Origin: Archangium primigenium
GTDB lineage: Bacteria > Myxococcota > Myxococcia > Myxococcales > Myxococcaceae
Direction of reading: 5' to 3'
Assembly: GCF_016904885.1 (NCBI RefSeq)
Contig: NZ_JADWYI010000001.1
Location: 7,931,224 to 7,995,223, forward strand
Length of the DNA: 64,000 nt
This document shows positions 53,521 to 62,981 of the stretch, piece after piece (the stretch's first letter is position 1; every line of letters begins with the position of its first letter). The translations under genes were made by a program, and so were the position numbers. The notes below the pieces were generated by a model. It did no database searches. It was given only the letters and a program-made list of their open reading frames with translations, and was not told the origin of the DNA.

Positions 53521-54688
53521 GTGCTTTCGGAGTGAGATCGTCCAGGTCGAGCGCCTGCACGACGAGATCGTGGAAGAGGGGGCGGAAGTCGCGGATGCGC
53601 GTCTCCTGGCGGCCGTGGGCCACGCGGTTGGTGACGAGCGCCACCACGAGCGAGCGGCGCAAGTCCACCCAGAGGCTGGTGCCGGTGAAGCCCAGGTGGC
53701 CCACCGCGCCCGGCGGCGTGTCCCCGAGGAAGTGGCCCGCGCTGGACAGGGCCTTGGAGGGCGAGTCGAAGCCCATGGAGCGCGTGCTGCCCGCCAGCAG
53801 CGGATCCGACGCCAGCGCCCGGTACCAGAGCGGCCCTGGCGCGAGCGCCGCGTCCCCCGCGCACCCCGCGAGGATCGCCTGACCGAAGCGCGCCACGTCC
53901 ACCGCGGTGCCGAACACCCCCGCGTGACCGCTCACCCCGTCCATCACCCAGGCGTTGTCGTCATCCACCTCGCCCAGGACGGCCGCGCGCGAGGGCAATT
54001 CACCCCACAGGCCCTCCTGGCCGGGCGCGGGCTCGCGCGGCCGGGTGGCCCCCGTGGGCGCCACGCGTCCGTCCGAGGGAAACGCCGTGAGCCGGTGGAA
54101 GCGCGCCGAGAGGCCCAGGGGCCCGGCCACGAGCCGCGCGAAGAGCTCGTCCAGGGGCGCGCCCCCCGCCCGCGAGAGGATCTCCCCCAGGAGGATGAAA
54201 CCCACGTCGCTGTAGGCGGTGTGCGTGCGCCACGGGTTGAGCAGGGGCGTGCGGGCGGCGGCCTGAATCACCTCGGCGCGCACCCGGGTGCGGAGCTCCG
54301 CCGGGCAGCCGGGCTCCTGCAGCTCGGGATGGGCGCGCAGGGCCTCGGCGAAGAAAGGCACGAAGGGCGGCAGTCCCGAGCGGTGGTAGAGCAGGTCCGC
54401 CACGGTGGCCCCCGCCTCGCCCACCGGCGCGTCCGGGAAGAAGCGGGCCACGGGCGTCTCGGGGCCCACCTTGCCCTGGGTCCACAGGCGCAGGAAGAGC
54501 GCGGTGGTGCAGAGCACCTTGGTGACGCTCGCCAGGTCGAAGCGGGTGTCGCCCGACACAGGGCCCGCCACCCCGCCGAACACCTGCACGCCCCGGTGCA
54601 GCACCACGACCTGGGCGGCCGGGAAGATGCCGACCGAGACCGCCTCGTCGAGAACCCCCTGGAGCTGGGCGATGGGATGAGCGCTCAT
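53513..54688 (-). CDS. Beta-lactamase-fold serine hydrolase
   Basis: Protein of 391 aa of the class C beta-lactamase / esterase superfamily. Active-site ASVTK (SxxK), tyrosine motif HTAYSDVGF and C-terminal HLG in GHLGFTGTSLW. No signal peptide, so cytoplasmic. Its start overlaps the LD-carboxypeptidase stop by ATGA. With Mpl and LdcA around it, it may cleave amide or ester bonds in muropeptides; no direct evidence. Confidence 0.88.
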   Translation of the reverse strand: MSAHPIAQLQGVLDEAVSVGIFPAAQVVVLHRGVQVFGGVAGPVSGDTRFDLASVTKVLCTTALFLRLWTQGKVGPETPVARFFPDAPVGEAGATVADLLYHRSGLPPFVPFFAEALRAHPELQEPGCPAELRTRVRAEVIQAAARTPLLNPWRTHTAYSDVGFILLGEILSRAGGAPLDELFARLVAGPLGLSARFHRLTAFPSDGRVAPTGATRPREPAPGQEGLWGELPSRAAVLGEVDDDNAWVMDGVSGHAGVFGTAVDVARFGQAILAGCAGDAALAPGPLWYRALASDPLLAGSTRSMGFDSPSKALSSAGHFLGDTPPGAVGHLGFTGTSLWVDLRRSLVVALVTNRVAHGRQETRIRDFRPLFHDLVVQALDLDDLTPKAHG

Positions 54689-55590
54689 GCCTGGACCGCG
54701 CCCTCGAGGAAGGTCAGCAGGGCGGCGCCCGCATCCAAGCGCACCCGGGTGCCCAGGGCGACGGGATAGTTGGGAATGTCGTGCCCGATGGGGAAGCCCG
54801 CGGCGCACGGCAGCCCCGTCTCCTCCGCGAGCGAGCGCAGCACGTCCGCGGCGCTGTAGGGCGCGTCCTTCTCCTTGAGCTCGCACTCGGTGAACAGCCC
54901 GAGCACGATGCCGCGCACGCGCTCGAACACGCCCGCGAGCTTGAGGTGCGTCCACATCCGGTCGAGCCGGTAGGGCTTTTCCCCCACGTCCTCGATCAAC
55001 AGGATGGTGTCCTCGAGCGGCGGCATGTACGGCGTGCCCAAGAGCCGCGAGAACACGGAGAGGTTGCCGCCCACGAGCCGCCCCTCGGCCACCCCGCGCA
55101 CGTAGATGGCATCGCCCGACAGGGACGGCGGGGGCTCGGGGGACTCCAGGAGCCGGAAGAGATAGTCCCGGACCGCGGGCGGCTGGGTGCCCAGGTGGGT
55201 GACCACGGGCCCGTGGATGGAGACCCGGCCCTGGGACTGGAGGAACAGGTGCAGGGCCGTGACGTCGGAGAAGCCCACCAGGGACGAGGGCGCCAGGTTC
55301 GCCTGGAGCAGCGACGGCAACAGGCGCATGGAGCCATAGCCGCCCCGGGCACAGAAGGTCGCGCGCACCGAGGCGTCCGAGAGCGCGTTCACCAATTCCT
55401 CGGCGCGGCGGGTGTCTCCGCCCGCGAGGTAACGCCACGCGTCATAGAGGTCCGGCCGGTACTGGGGCGCGTAGCGATCGGCGAGGACGGCGAGGCCCTT
55501 CTCGAAGGTCGGAACGTCGAAGGGGCCCGCGGGGGCGATGACGTGGATGGCGTCCCGGGGACGCAGGGCGAGGGGCTTTTGCCAGTTCAC
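54685..55590 (-). CDS. ldcA: LD-carboxypeptidase (S66 family)
   Basis: Serine peptidase of 301 aa that removes the terminal D-Ala from tetrapeptide stems during murein recycling. Nucleophile in ARGGYGSMRLL, Glu in LIEDVGEKPYRLDRM, His in GFPIGHDIPN. Family also includes MccF, but context supports LdcA. GTG at 55590. First gene of the five-gene run. Confidence 0.92.
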   Translation of the reverse strand: MNWQKPLALRPRDAIHVIAPAGPFDVPTFEKGLAVLADRYAPQYRPDLYDAWRYLAGGDTRRAEELVNALSDASVRATFCARGGYGSMRLLPSLLQANLAPSSLVGFSDVTALHLFLQSQGRVSIHGPVVTHLGTQPPAVRDYLFRLLESPEPPPSLSGDAIYVRGVAEGRLVGGNLSVFSRLLGTPYMPPLEDTILLIEDVGEKPYRLDRMWTHLKLAGVFERVRGIVLGLFTECELKEKDAPYSAADVLRSLAEETGLPCAAGFPIGHDIPNYPVALGTRVRLDAGAALLTFLEGAVQA

Positions 55591-55664
55591 AGGCGCTACA
55601 TAGCACCCGCCACGGAGGGATCCCGCCCTTCACGCGCCGGGCTGTCCGCCCGGCCACCCCTCCC

Positions 55665-56915
55665 CTACCCGCCCGCCCGGCGCTCGAACACGGCGGCGAA
55701 GAAGCCGTCCGTGCCGTGCAGGTGCGGCGCGCGGACCCAGAAGCCCTCCGGACCGTCCTGGGGAACGAGCTGGAACTCCGAGGCCTCCTGGAGAAAGCCC
55801 CGGGCGACGTCCTCGTTCTCCGCGCGGTTGACCGTACAGGTGGCGTAGACGAGCCGACCCCCGGGGCGCACGAGACGACGGGCCCGCGCGAGCAGCTCCC
55901 TCTGGACGGCCGGCCACCGGGACAAGACCTCGGGCGTGAGCCGGAAGCGCTGGTCGGGCCCGCGCCTGAGGGAGCCCAATTCCGAGCACGGAGCATCCAC
56001 CAGCACCCGGTCCACGAGCAGCCCCTCCGGGGGCGAGCGGAGCACCTGGACGAGCGAGAGCCCAGCCCGGGAGGAGCGCTGGAAGAGCCGGTCCAGCCGT
56101 CCGGCATCCGGGTCATAGGCGAGGAGCCGCCCCGTGTTCGCCATGTCGGCGCCGAGTTGGAGCGTCTTGCCCCCCGCGCCCGCGCACAGGTCGAGCACCG
56201 TCTCGCCGGGTTGGGCCCCCACGAGCAGGCCGATGCCCTGGCTGCCCTCGTCCTGGACCTCGAAAAGCCCATCCCGGAGCGCGGTCAGTCCATAGAGGTT
56301 GGGCTTGGGCCCCTCCACATGGAGCGCCAGGGGGCTCAACGCCCCGGGGCGGGTCTCCACCCCCTCGGCCTGGAGCCGCGCCTGGAGTGCCTCCCGCGAG
56401 CCCTTGAGGAGGTTTGTCCGCAGGGTGATGGGCCCCGGGACATTGAGGTGGGCGCAGAAGTCCTCGGCGGAGGGCCCCCACTCCTGGAGGAAGTGCTCGG
56501 CGAGCCAGTCCGGCAGGGAGTAGCGCTCGGCGAGCGAGGACGGCTCTCCCGAGGACACGGCGAGGGCCGCGCCCCCGGCGAGCCGAGCGGCCTCCTCAGG
56601 AGGCAGGCCCACGAGCCGGCTCAAGAAGACCTGGAGGAGGTCCCCCCCGGACGCCGCTTCGACGCCCAGGTGGAAGAGGAGCCGACGCCGCCACAGGGAC
56701 ATGTTGAAGAGCGCCTCGGCGAGGACGCGCCGCTGGTCTCGGGACAGGTCGCGGTGGGCGCGAAGGGTCCGGTCGAGCACGCGCTCCGCGGGAGCACCCG
56801 AGAAGACCTCGGAGAGGGCGCCGGTGAGCACCGGGGTCAGTCCTTCGAGGGCCGACCAGGGAATCGAACGAAGTCGTGCGAGGGGGTCGAAACAGGGAGT
56901 TGACAGATGGGCCAC
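55665..56915 (-). CDS. RsmB/NOL1-type rRNA (cytosine-5) methyltransferase
   Basis: SAM-dependent RNA methyltransferase of 416 aa. N-terminal helical NusB-like part (1-130), then the Rossmann MTase: VLDLCAGAGGKTLQLGA, LVDAPCSELGSLRR with motif IV Cys, and VYATCTVNRAEN with catalytic Cys. Length agrees with RsmB (about 430). GTG at 56915 is preceded by AGAGAAGG. The nearby tRNA gene is divergent. Confidence 0.9.
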   Translation of the reverse strand: MAHLSTPCFDPLARLRSIPWSALEGLTPVLTGALSEVFSGAPAERVLDRTLRAHRDLSRDQRRVLAEALFNMSLWRRRLLFHLGVEAASGGDLLQVFLSRLVGLPPEEAARLAGGAALAVSSGEPSSLAERYSLPDWLAEHFLQEWGPSAEDFCAHLNVPGPITLRTNLLKGSREALQARLQAEGVETRPGALSPLALHVEGPKPNLYGLTALRDGLFEVQDEGSQGIGLLVGAQPGETVLDLCAGAGGKTLQLGADMANTGRLLAYDPDAGRLDRLFQRSSRAGLSLVQVLRSPPEGLLVDRVLVDAPCSELGSLRRGPDQRFRLTPEVLSRWPAVQRELLARARRLVRPGGRLVYATCTVNRAENEDVARGFLQEASEFQLVPQDGPEGFWVRAPHLHGTDGFFAAVFERRAGG

Positions 56916-56979
56916 CCTTCTCTAGAAAGCACCTCGTCTTCGCGACGGCAACAACCGGTCGGCGCGGCGGCGAACATAT

Positions 56980-57052
56980 TCCCCGATAGCTCAGCCGGTA
57001 GAGCGGGTGACTGTTAATCACTAGGTCCGAGGTTCAAGTCCTCGTCGGGGAG
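56980..57052 (+). tRNA. tRNA-Asn(GUU)
   Basis: Acceptor TCCCCGA/TCGGGGA, D-arm with AGCTCAGCCGGTAGAGC, anticodon loop CTGTTAA (GTT), T-arm with GGTTCAAGTCC. CCA not encoded. Followed by a strong terminator. Confidence 0.97.
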
Positions 57053-57067
57053 CAAGATTCACAAGAA

Positions 57068-57102
57068 GGGCCTCGGATGAAAATCCGAGGCCCTTTTCTT
57101 TT
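57068..57102 (+). terminator. Rho-independent terminator of tRNA-Asn
   Basis: Perfect 11-bp stem GGGCCTCGGAT / ATCCGAGGCCC, loop GAAA, then TTTTCTTTT. Confidence 0.93.
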
Positions 57103-57167
57103 GCCCCTCGGTCATGGACGGCGCCGGGGTCAACGTTCCCGCCGGTCGCCGCCCGCGCCTGACCGCG

Positions 57168-58133
57168 TCAGTCGCAGTCGACGTCCTGCTGATCGCCGAC
57201 GCCGTCGAACTCGAAATTCGGGGCGTAGTGCGAGCCGTCGTACTCCTGGCGCACGCCGAAGTTCTGGTACGTGCAGTGCCCGTCCGGCCACCGCGCGAAG
57301 GCCGCGACCTCGAGCGACCGGCCGAGGATGACACCCGAAACCCGGTGACGATCGATGGTCCAACCGCGGCTCACGATCTTCGCGCGCTCGAACTTCTCCT
57401 TCCACGCGTTGTCGGCGGCGTGCTGCTGGATCGCGATGAGCGCCTCGGCCGCCAGCGCGTCGTTCTTCATGCCCTCCTGCACCTTGGCGAACGTGAAGCC
57501 GCTCTTGAGCGGGCTGTTGTTCCGGACGAGCGTGAACTCGCCCACGGCGGCGGGCGTCTCCGAGCGGAAGGCGCCGGAGTAGGTGAACATCTCGAGGCGG
57601 ATCACGTGATTGCCGGCCGGGAGCGTCTTCAGGAACTTCGTCCAGCGCGTCGCGACCTCGAGCGAGTCCTTGCGCTGCTCCGGATCCGGATCCTCCGCCG
57701 GGTTGAGGTTGACCGCCCGCGTGGAGTCGGCGGCGCGCTCAATCGAGAGATCCTTGCCGTCGGACCACTCGCGGGAGGGTTTGCCGTCGACGGTGGCGAG
57801 AATCTCGAAGCCCTTCGCGAGATAGGTGCTGCCATCGCCATCGCTCCAGACCGCGAAGTGATTCGCGAACGCGGAGGGGACGTAGACGCGGCCATAGATG
57901 TGGTCCGTGTCGGCGAAGCTGTTCGCGAAGAGCGACGGGTCCGGGTTCGTGCGATCGATCTTCTGCGTCGAGAAGACAATCTTCCCGACGTTGGCGGCAT
58001 GCACCGGGTTCGTGATGCCCTCGCCCTGAACCGGCTGGGCCGTCCTGATGCCGAGGAGCGCCTTGCCGACGGAGCAGCCCGACGAGGTCACGAGGAACAG
58101 GGCGGCCACGCCGCCGGTGATGTACGTGCGCAT
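57168..58133 (-). CDS. Unknown lipoprotein
   Basis: Protein of 321 aa with signal MRTYITGGVAALFLVTSSGC and lipobox Cys20. The mature part is a beta-rich domain (IYGRVYVPSAFANHFAVWSD ... HVIRLEMFTYSG ... VGEFTLVRNNSPLKSGFTF) and ends in GDQQDVDCD. Two late cysteines may form a disulfide. Ribosome site AGGAGA. Family not recognised. It lies 130 bp downstream of the TonB-dependent receptor, same strand, and could be its accessory lipoprotein. Confidence 0.7.
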   Translation of the reverse strand: MRTYITGGVAALFLVTSSGCSVGKALLGIRTAQPVQGEGITNPVHAANVGKIVFSTQKIDRTNPDPSLFANSFADTDHIYGRVYVPSAFANHFAVWSDGDGSTYLAKGFEILATVDGKPSREWSDGKDLSIERAADSTRAVNLNPAEDPDPEQRKDSLEVATRWTKFLKTLPAGNHVIRLEMFTYSGAFRSETPAAVGEFTLVRNNSPLKSGFTFAKVQEGMKNDALAAEALIAIQQHAADNAWKEKFERAKIVSRGWTIDRHRVSGVILGRSLEVAAFARWPDGHCTYQNFGVRQEYDGSHYAPNFEFDGVGDQQDVDCD

Positions 58134-58263
58134 TGATGTCTCCTGCGAGCGTCGCCCGCGGGGATGGAGTTCGAGAGGTCAGGACGCTTGCATGTGCGAG
58201 CCCAGGCCCCCCTCAATCGCCTGGACTCGCCTGGGTCTCCCACGGACTCAACCGAGCCGTGAA

Positions 58264-61239
58264 TCAGAAGCCGTAGCGCATGCCGAACTGGAAGCTGCGC
58301 GTCGGTCCCACCAGGGCCGTGGGCTGGCCGAACTTCGGGTTCGCCGTCTCGGTCGTCGGAGGCAGGAAGCCGTCGTAGCCGCCGAAGTTCGTCGTGTTGA
58401 GGAGGTTGAAGCACTCGGCGAAGACGCCCACCCGGTGGCCCTTGGTGATCGAGAAGTCCTTGGCCAGACGCACGTCCACCTGGCTGAACTGGATGAAGCC
58501 CTCCGCCCGACCCTCGTTGATGCGGAGCACGAACTCGTCCGGCGCGAAGCCCCGGGAGGCATCGGAGATGGTGTAGGGCAGGCCCGTTCCCAGCGTCACG
58601 AGCGTCGACAGCTTGAAGTCCAGGGGCAGGCCCACGATGCCGGAGAGCACGAGCCGGTGGCGCTCGTCGGCACCCGAGGGCGCGAGCGGGCTGTCCTTGA
58701 TGGTCGGGAAGTCGAAGTTGAAGAGCCCGCCCCGCTCCTTCGCGACCGCGAGCGTATAGGCCAGTGAGGCGCCCCACGACACGCCGCCCGCCGAGAACTC
58801 CGTCGAGTAGGGCTTCTCCGCCGAGATCTGCAGGCTGTTGTAGACAGACGTCCGGTCGCTGGCCGAGATGATGACGGCGCCGAAGCCGCCCGGCGTGGGG
58901 ATGAAGTCGCGGTTGCCCGTCGACAGGCGGTTGGCGGGATAGAAGCCAATGCCATTCTGGCCTCGGATGTGCGTGAACGTCGCCGAGGTGCTGATCGGGC
59001 CCACCTGCTGCCGGAAGCCCGCGCTGAGCTGATCGCTCGACGGCGGCCGGGTGCGGTTGTTGAGCAGGTAGATCTCCGGGGCGGGCGCCACACCGCTCGC
59101 GATGAGCGAGTCGAGCCCCTCCCGGCTCAGGTACTCGGGCCGCCAGGCAATGGTCGGCTGGCCGCCGCGGGGAGCACCGTCCTGCGAGAAGTAGAACGTG
59201 CGGCTCTGGTACTGGAGGCGAAGCCGCTCGTCCACGCCGGTGTTGAAGAGGTTGCGATCGTAATAGCGCCCGGCGCCGGCGAAGAGCACTGTGTGCCCAT
59301 TGCCCAGCACGTCGAAGGCGGCGCCGAGGCGGGGCTGCACCGCGCCCAGGAAGACGGGACGCTGCTGACCATTGGTCAGGTAGTCCTTGGCCGGGAAGAA
59401 GTCGGGCCCGTTCGTCTGGGCCACGGTGTTGGCGAGTTCCTCCACCGCCGCGCGGACCTCCGCCGGGGTCACGTAGTCATTGTTCAGGGGATTGGTCTCG
59501 ACATCCCACCGCAGACCCACGTTCACGGTCAGCTTCTTGGCGATCTCCCAGTCGTCCTGGACGTACACGCCCACCTGGGTGTTGTTGGCGGACACCCTCG
59601 GATCACCAACGCCATAGGCGGCCTCGGCCGGGAAGTCGTAGTTCAAGCCATTCTCGGCATCCTCGCGGAAGCGGAACAGCGGATTGCCGAACAGCGTGCG
59701 CTCGATCTGATAGTGCTGGAACGACAGCTTGGCGCCTGTCTTCACCACGTGCTGGCCGAGCCAGTTGAAGTTCGCGAACGTCGCGTCGTTGCGCACCGTG
59801 AACGCCCGCTGGCGGATGTCCTGGCTCGTGTCGCGGCCACCCACGCGGACCACGCCCTCGTAGTCGCGCCCCACGGCGCCCAGGCTCGTGGCGATCGGGT
59901 TGAATTGCGAGTCGAGGTACTGGAGCGTGGCCTCGTTCGTCAGATCTCCGAACCGCAGCTGATGTCTGGCCGAGGCCGTGGTGACGTTGTTGCGGACGTT
60001 CTCGGCGCTCTCGAAGCTCGTCAGGCCACCGAAGCCACGGATGTCCGTCTCCGTCCGGAGGCTGGCGCTGATATCCAGCGTCTGGTTGCCCGCGGGCTTC
60101 CAGGTCAACTTCGCGAAGCCGAGGTGCTCCCGGAACGGACTGCCGAAGTTGCCCTCGAAGCCGCCGAACCGGGCCAGGTTCGCCGCCGTCGGATTGCCGA
60201 TGGACACCAGGTTCGCGCGGTCCTGAAGGTTGCCCTCGTACGTCAGGAAGAAGTGCAGCTTGTCCTTCACCAGGGGCCCGCCCAGCGCCGCGCCGAGCTG
60301 GGAGCGCAGCTCCTTGGGCCGCTCCAGCTCGCCCTTCTCGAGCGCGAAGTAGTTCGGGGCGATCAGCGCCTCGTTCTGGTAGGTGAAGAAGAGGTCGCCA
60401 TGAAACTCATTGCCACCCGAGCGCGTGATCGCGGAGATGATCGCGGCGCTGGCCTGCTCGTACTCGGCCTTGTAGTTCTGGGTGATGACCCGGAAGCCGC
60501 TGACCGCGAGCTGGGGAAAGGGATTGCCCCGGCTCGCGTCCTGGCCAACCAGACCGCCTTCGATGACGTTGTTCTTGAGGCTCACCCCGTCCACGAACAC
60601 GTTGGTGCTGCGGGCCTCGAGCCCTCCGGAGGAGAAGTTCTTGTTGAACTCGTCGTTGGAGACCCGAACGCCGGGCGCGAGGGCCGCGAAGTTGAGGAAG
60701 TTGCGGTTGTTTTGCGGCAGGTTCGCGATCTGCTCGCGGCTGACGTTGGTGGCGATCTCGGACGTCGTGCTCTCGAGGGTCTTGCCCTGGACGAGCACGG
60801 TCTCACCCTGCCCGATGTCCAGGGACACGTCCTTCTCGACGTCGATGTTCACGTCCACCGTCTGGCCGATCTGCACGGTGACGGTCCGGTAGGCTTCCTT
60901 GCCATCGGGCTGGGTGACGGTGAGCACATACTCACCGGGGGCGAGGCCCGTCAGGAAGAAGGAGCCGTCCGTGCGCCGGGTGCCCTGGGTCGCGAAGCCC
61001 GTCTGGGTATTCACCGCGACCACGGTCACGCCCGTGGCCGGTCCGCTCAGCGCGGTGAGGCCGAGCCGGATGGACGCCGTCGTTCGCTGCGCGAGCGCCG
61101 GCACGGCCGTGAGCGAGACGAGGAGTCCCCCCACGCCCCAGAGACGGATGAAGCGCGCGCTCCACGAGGGGGAGCAGCGGTCCGGGTGGAGGTTGTTCTG
61201 GATGCGGTTGCCTGAGGTGTCCCGAGCGATTCCGGTCAT
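58264..61239 (-). CDS. TonB-dependent receptor with carboxypeptidase-regulatory domain (Oar-like)
   Basis: Outer-membrane protein of 991 aa. Signal about residues 25-52 (LWGVGGLLVSLTAVPALAQ). CarboxypepD_reg-like domain (GPATGVTVVAVNTQTGFATQ) about 55-130. Plug domain with NLPQNNRNFLNFAALAPG. Beta-barrel to the end, closing with aromatic SFQFGMRYGF. The N-terminal fold and plug are those of M. xanthus Oar and related receptors for large or peptide substrates. No clear TonB box was picked out. Divergent from the chitinase gene, so it may import products of chitin digestion; inference only. Confidence 0.9.
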   Translation of the reverse strand: MTGIARDTSGNRIQNNLHPDRCSPSWSARFIRLWGVGGLLVSLTAVPALAQRTTASIRLGLTALSGPATGVTVVAVNTQTGFATQGTRRTDGSFFLTGLAPGEYVLTVTQPDGKEAYRTVTVQIGQTVDVNIDVEKDVSLDIGQGETVLVQGKTLESTTSEIATNVSREQIANLPQNNRNFLNFAALAPGVRVSNDEFNKNFSSGGLEARSTNVFVDGVSLKNNVIEGGLVGQDASRGNPFPQLAVSGFRVITQNYKAEYEQASAAIISAITRSGGNEFHGDLFFTYQNEALIAPNYFALEKGELERPKELRSQLGAALGGPLVKDKLHFFLTYEGNLQDRANLVSIGNPTAANLARFGGFEGNFGSPFREHLGFAKLTWKPAGNQTLDISASLRTETDIRGFGGLTSFESAENVRNNVTTASARHQLRFGDLTNEATLQYLDSQFNPIATSLGAVGRDYEGVVRVGGRDTSQDIRQRAFTVRNDATFANFNWLGQHVVKTGAKLSFQHYQIERTLFGNPLFRFREDAENGLNYDFPAEAAYGVGDPRVSANNTQVGVYVQDDWEIAKKLTVNVGLRWDVETNPLNNDYVTPAEVRAAVEELANTVAQTNGPDFFPAKDYLTNGQQRPVFLGAVQPRLGAAFDVLGNGHTVLFAGAGRYYDRNLFNTGVDERLRLQYQSRTFYFSQDGAPRGGQPTIAWRPEYLSREGLDSLIASGVAPAPEIYLLNNRTRPPSSDQLSAGFRQQVGPISTSATFTHIRGQNGIGFYPANRLSTGNRDFIPTPGGFGAVIISASDRTSVYNSLQISAEKPYSTEFSAGGVSWGASLAYTLAVAKERGGLFNFDFPTIKDSPLAPSGADERHRLVLSGIVGLPLDFKLSTLVTLGTGLPYTISDASRGFAPDEFVLRINEGRAEGFIQFSQVDVRLAKDFSITKGHRVGVFAECFNLLNTTNFGGYDGFLPPTTETANPKFGQPTALVGPTRSFQFGMRYGF

Positions 61240-61456
61240 TGCCCCCCATCTAGACGCTTCCTCTCGGCGGGTAAACGGCGTCCGGGTGTGGCCGGTCCTC
61301 CCCGGGTGAGGGGACCGCGCATTGACGCGCGCGGCCATCGCGATTCGTTGACCTCATAAATTTTGAAACGCGATCGAAGTGAACTCTTTCTGGGCTCCTG
61401 ATTGACCCGAAATCACGTGACCGGGCCTCTTCCTGGAATTCCTTGGAGGAGTCTTC

Positions 61457-62890
61457 TTGCGCAACCCATTCGAACTCCGAAAGCTGGCGGTTGGATCGCT
61501 TCTCGCCACCCTCGTGGCCTGCTCGGGCCCGGCCGACATCCCGGAGCAGGAGCCCACGGACACGCTGGAGCGCGGCGCGCTCAGCACCCGCGTCGTCGGG
61601 TACTTCCCCACGTGGCAGGGCGACGTCAACGCCATCCAGTACGACAAGCTCACCCACATCAACTACTCCTTCCTGCTGCCCACGGCGCAGGGCGGGCTGT
61701 ATGGCGTGAGCAGTGGCGATGCGCGCCTCCAGTCGCTCGTCCAGGCGAGCCACGCGCGCGGCGTGAAGGTGTTCATCGCCGTGGGCGGCTGGATGGACGG
61801 CAATGACTCGCCCTTCGAGCAGCTGGCCGCCAACGCCACCGCGCGCACCACCTTCGTCAACAACGTGCTCGCCTTCGTGGATCAGGCGGGCCTGGACGGC
61901 GTGGACATCGACTGGGAGTGGCCGGATCCCGGCGCCTCGGCCCAGAACTTCGGCACGCTGATGAAGCAGCTCGGTACGGCGCTGCACGGCAAGGGCAAGG
62001 GGCTCACCGCCGCGGTGCTCGCCCACGGCGGCGACGGCATCCCCGTCTCGTCCTTCGCCGACGTGGACTGGCTCAACATCATGGCCTACGACATGGGCTA
62101 CCCCCACTCGTCGTATGAAGTCGCGGTCCAGTCGATGGACTACTGGCTCGGCCGGGGTCTGCCCAAGTCCAAGGCGGTGCTGGGCGTGCCCTTCTACGGC
62201 AAGAACTCGTCCAACGGCGCCTACACCTACGCGCAGCTCGTGGGCATGGACGCGCAGGCGCCCAACAAGGACGTGGTCAACGGCATCTATTACAACGGCA
62301 TCCCCACCATCAAGAGCAAGACCCAGCTCGCGCTCCAGCGGGGCGGCGGCGTGATGATCTGGGAGATCTCCCAGGACACCTCGGGCTCCACCTCGCTGCT
62401 CAACGCCATCTACCAGGTGGCCGGCGGCACCTCGTCCAACAACCCCGCGCCGTCCGTGAGCCTCACCTCCCCCGCCAACGGCACGTCCTTCTCGCAGGGC
62501 AGCGCCATCACCCTGAGCGCCAACGCCTCGGACTCCAATGGCAGCATCGCCAAGGTGGAGTTCTTCGCGGGCGCCACCAAGGTGGGCGAGAAGACCTCCG
62601 CCCCGTACAGCCTCAGCTGGACGAACGCGGCGGCCGGCACCTGGTCCCTGACGGCGCGGGCCACGGACAACGAGGGCGCGTCCACCGTCTCCGCCGCGGT
62701 CTCCATCACCGTGAAGGGCACGGGCACCGGCTCCTGCTCGGGCGTGTCCGCCTGGGACGCCACGCGCGCCTACGTGAAGGACGACAAGGCCACCTCCGGC
62801 GGCAAGCTGTGGCGCGCCAAGTGGTGGACCCAGAACGAGACGCCCACCGGCAGCGAGTGGGGCGCGTGGGAGCTCGTCGGCAACTGCTGA
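61457..62890 (+). CDS. Secreted GH18 chitinase lipoprotein with Big and CBM5/12 domains
   Basis: Protein of 477 aa from TTG at 61457 with GGAGGA upstream. Signal to LLATLVACS suggests a lipoprotein (Cys22). GH18 domain about 45-325: SXGG-like FIAVGGWMDG and the catalytic DGVDIDWEWP (Glu as acid). A Big_7-type Ig domain about 335-420 (PSVSLTSPANGTSFSQGSA) and a chitin-binding CBM5/12 at 425-477 (AWDATRAYVKDD ... AKWWTQNETP). Degrades chitin outside the cell. Confidence 0.94.
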   Translation: MRNPFELRKLAVGSLLATLVACSGPADIPEQEPTDTLERGALSTRVVGYFPTWQGDVNAIQYDKLTHINYSFLLPTAQGGLYGVSSGDARLQSLVQASHARGVKVFIAVGGWMDGNDSPFEQLAANATARTTFVNNVLAFVDQAGLDGVDIDWEWPDPGASAQNFGTLMKQLGTALHGKGKGLTAAVLAHGGDGIPVSSFADVDWLNIMAYDMGYPHSSYEVAVQSMDYWLGRGLPKSKAVLGVPFYGKNSSNGAYTYAQLVGMDAQAPNKDVVNGIYYNGIPTIKSKTQLALQRGGGVMIWEISQDTSGSTSLLNAIYQVAGGTSSNNPAPSVSLTSPANGTSFSQGSAITLSANASDSNGSIAKVEFFAGATKVGEKTSAPYSLSWTNAAAGTWSLTARATDNEGASTVSAAVSITVKGTGTGSCSGVSAWDATRAYVKDDKATSGGKLWRAKWWTQNETPTGSEWGAWELVGNC

Positions 62891-62893
62891 CAG

Positions 62894-62932
62894 CCGTCCC
62901 TCGCAATGACTCGCGACATGCCAGGGGGACGG
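62894..62932. terminator. Hairpin after the chitinase gene
   Basis: CCGTCCC (62894-62900) pairs with GGGACGG (62926-62932). The loop of 25 bases overlaps the left arm of a second inverted repeat (62910-62957), so the two structures exclude each other. Confidence 0.4.
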
Positions 62933-62957
62933 AGCGCAACCCCTTGCATGTCCCGAG
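62910..62957. repeat. Inverted repeat upstream of the GST gene
   Basis: CTCGCGACATGC and GCATGTCCCGAG match at 11 of 12 positions with a 24-base spacer. It ends 24 bases before the GST start, so it could be an operator or a leader stem. Confidence 0.4.
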
Positions 62958-62981
62958 CGGTCTCGGCTAACGAGCCGCACC

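Noticed and set aside
62931-62948. GG...TTGC pattern like a sigma-54 promoter before the GST gene
   Set aside because: The GG to GC spacing is 13 bases, not the required 10.
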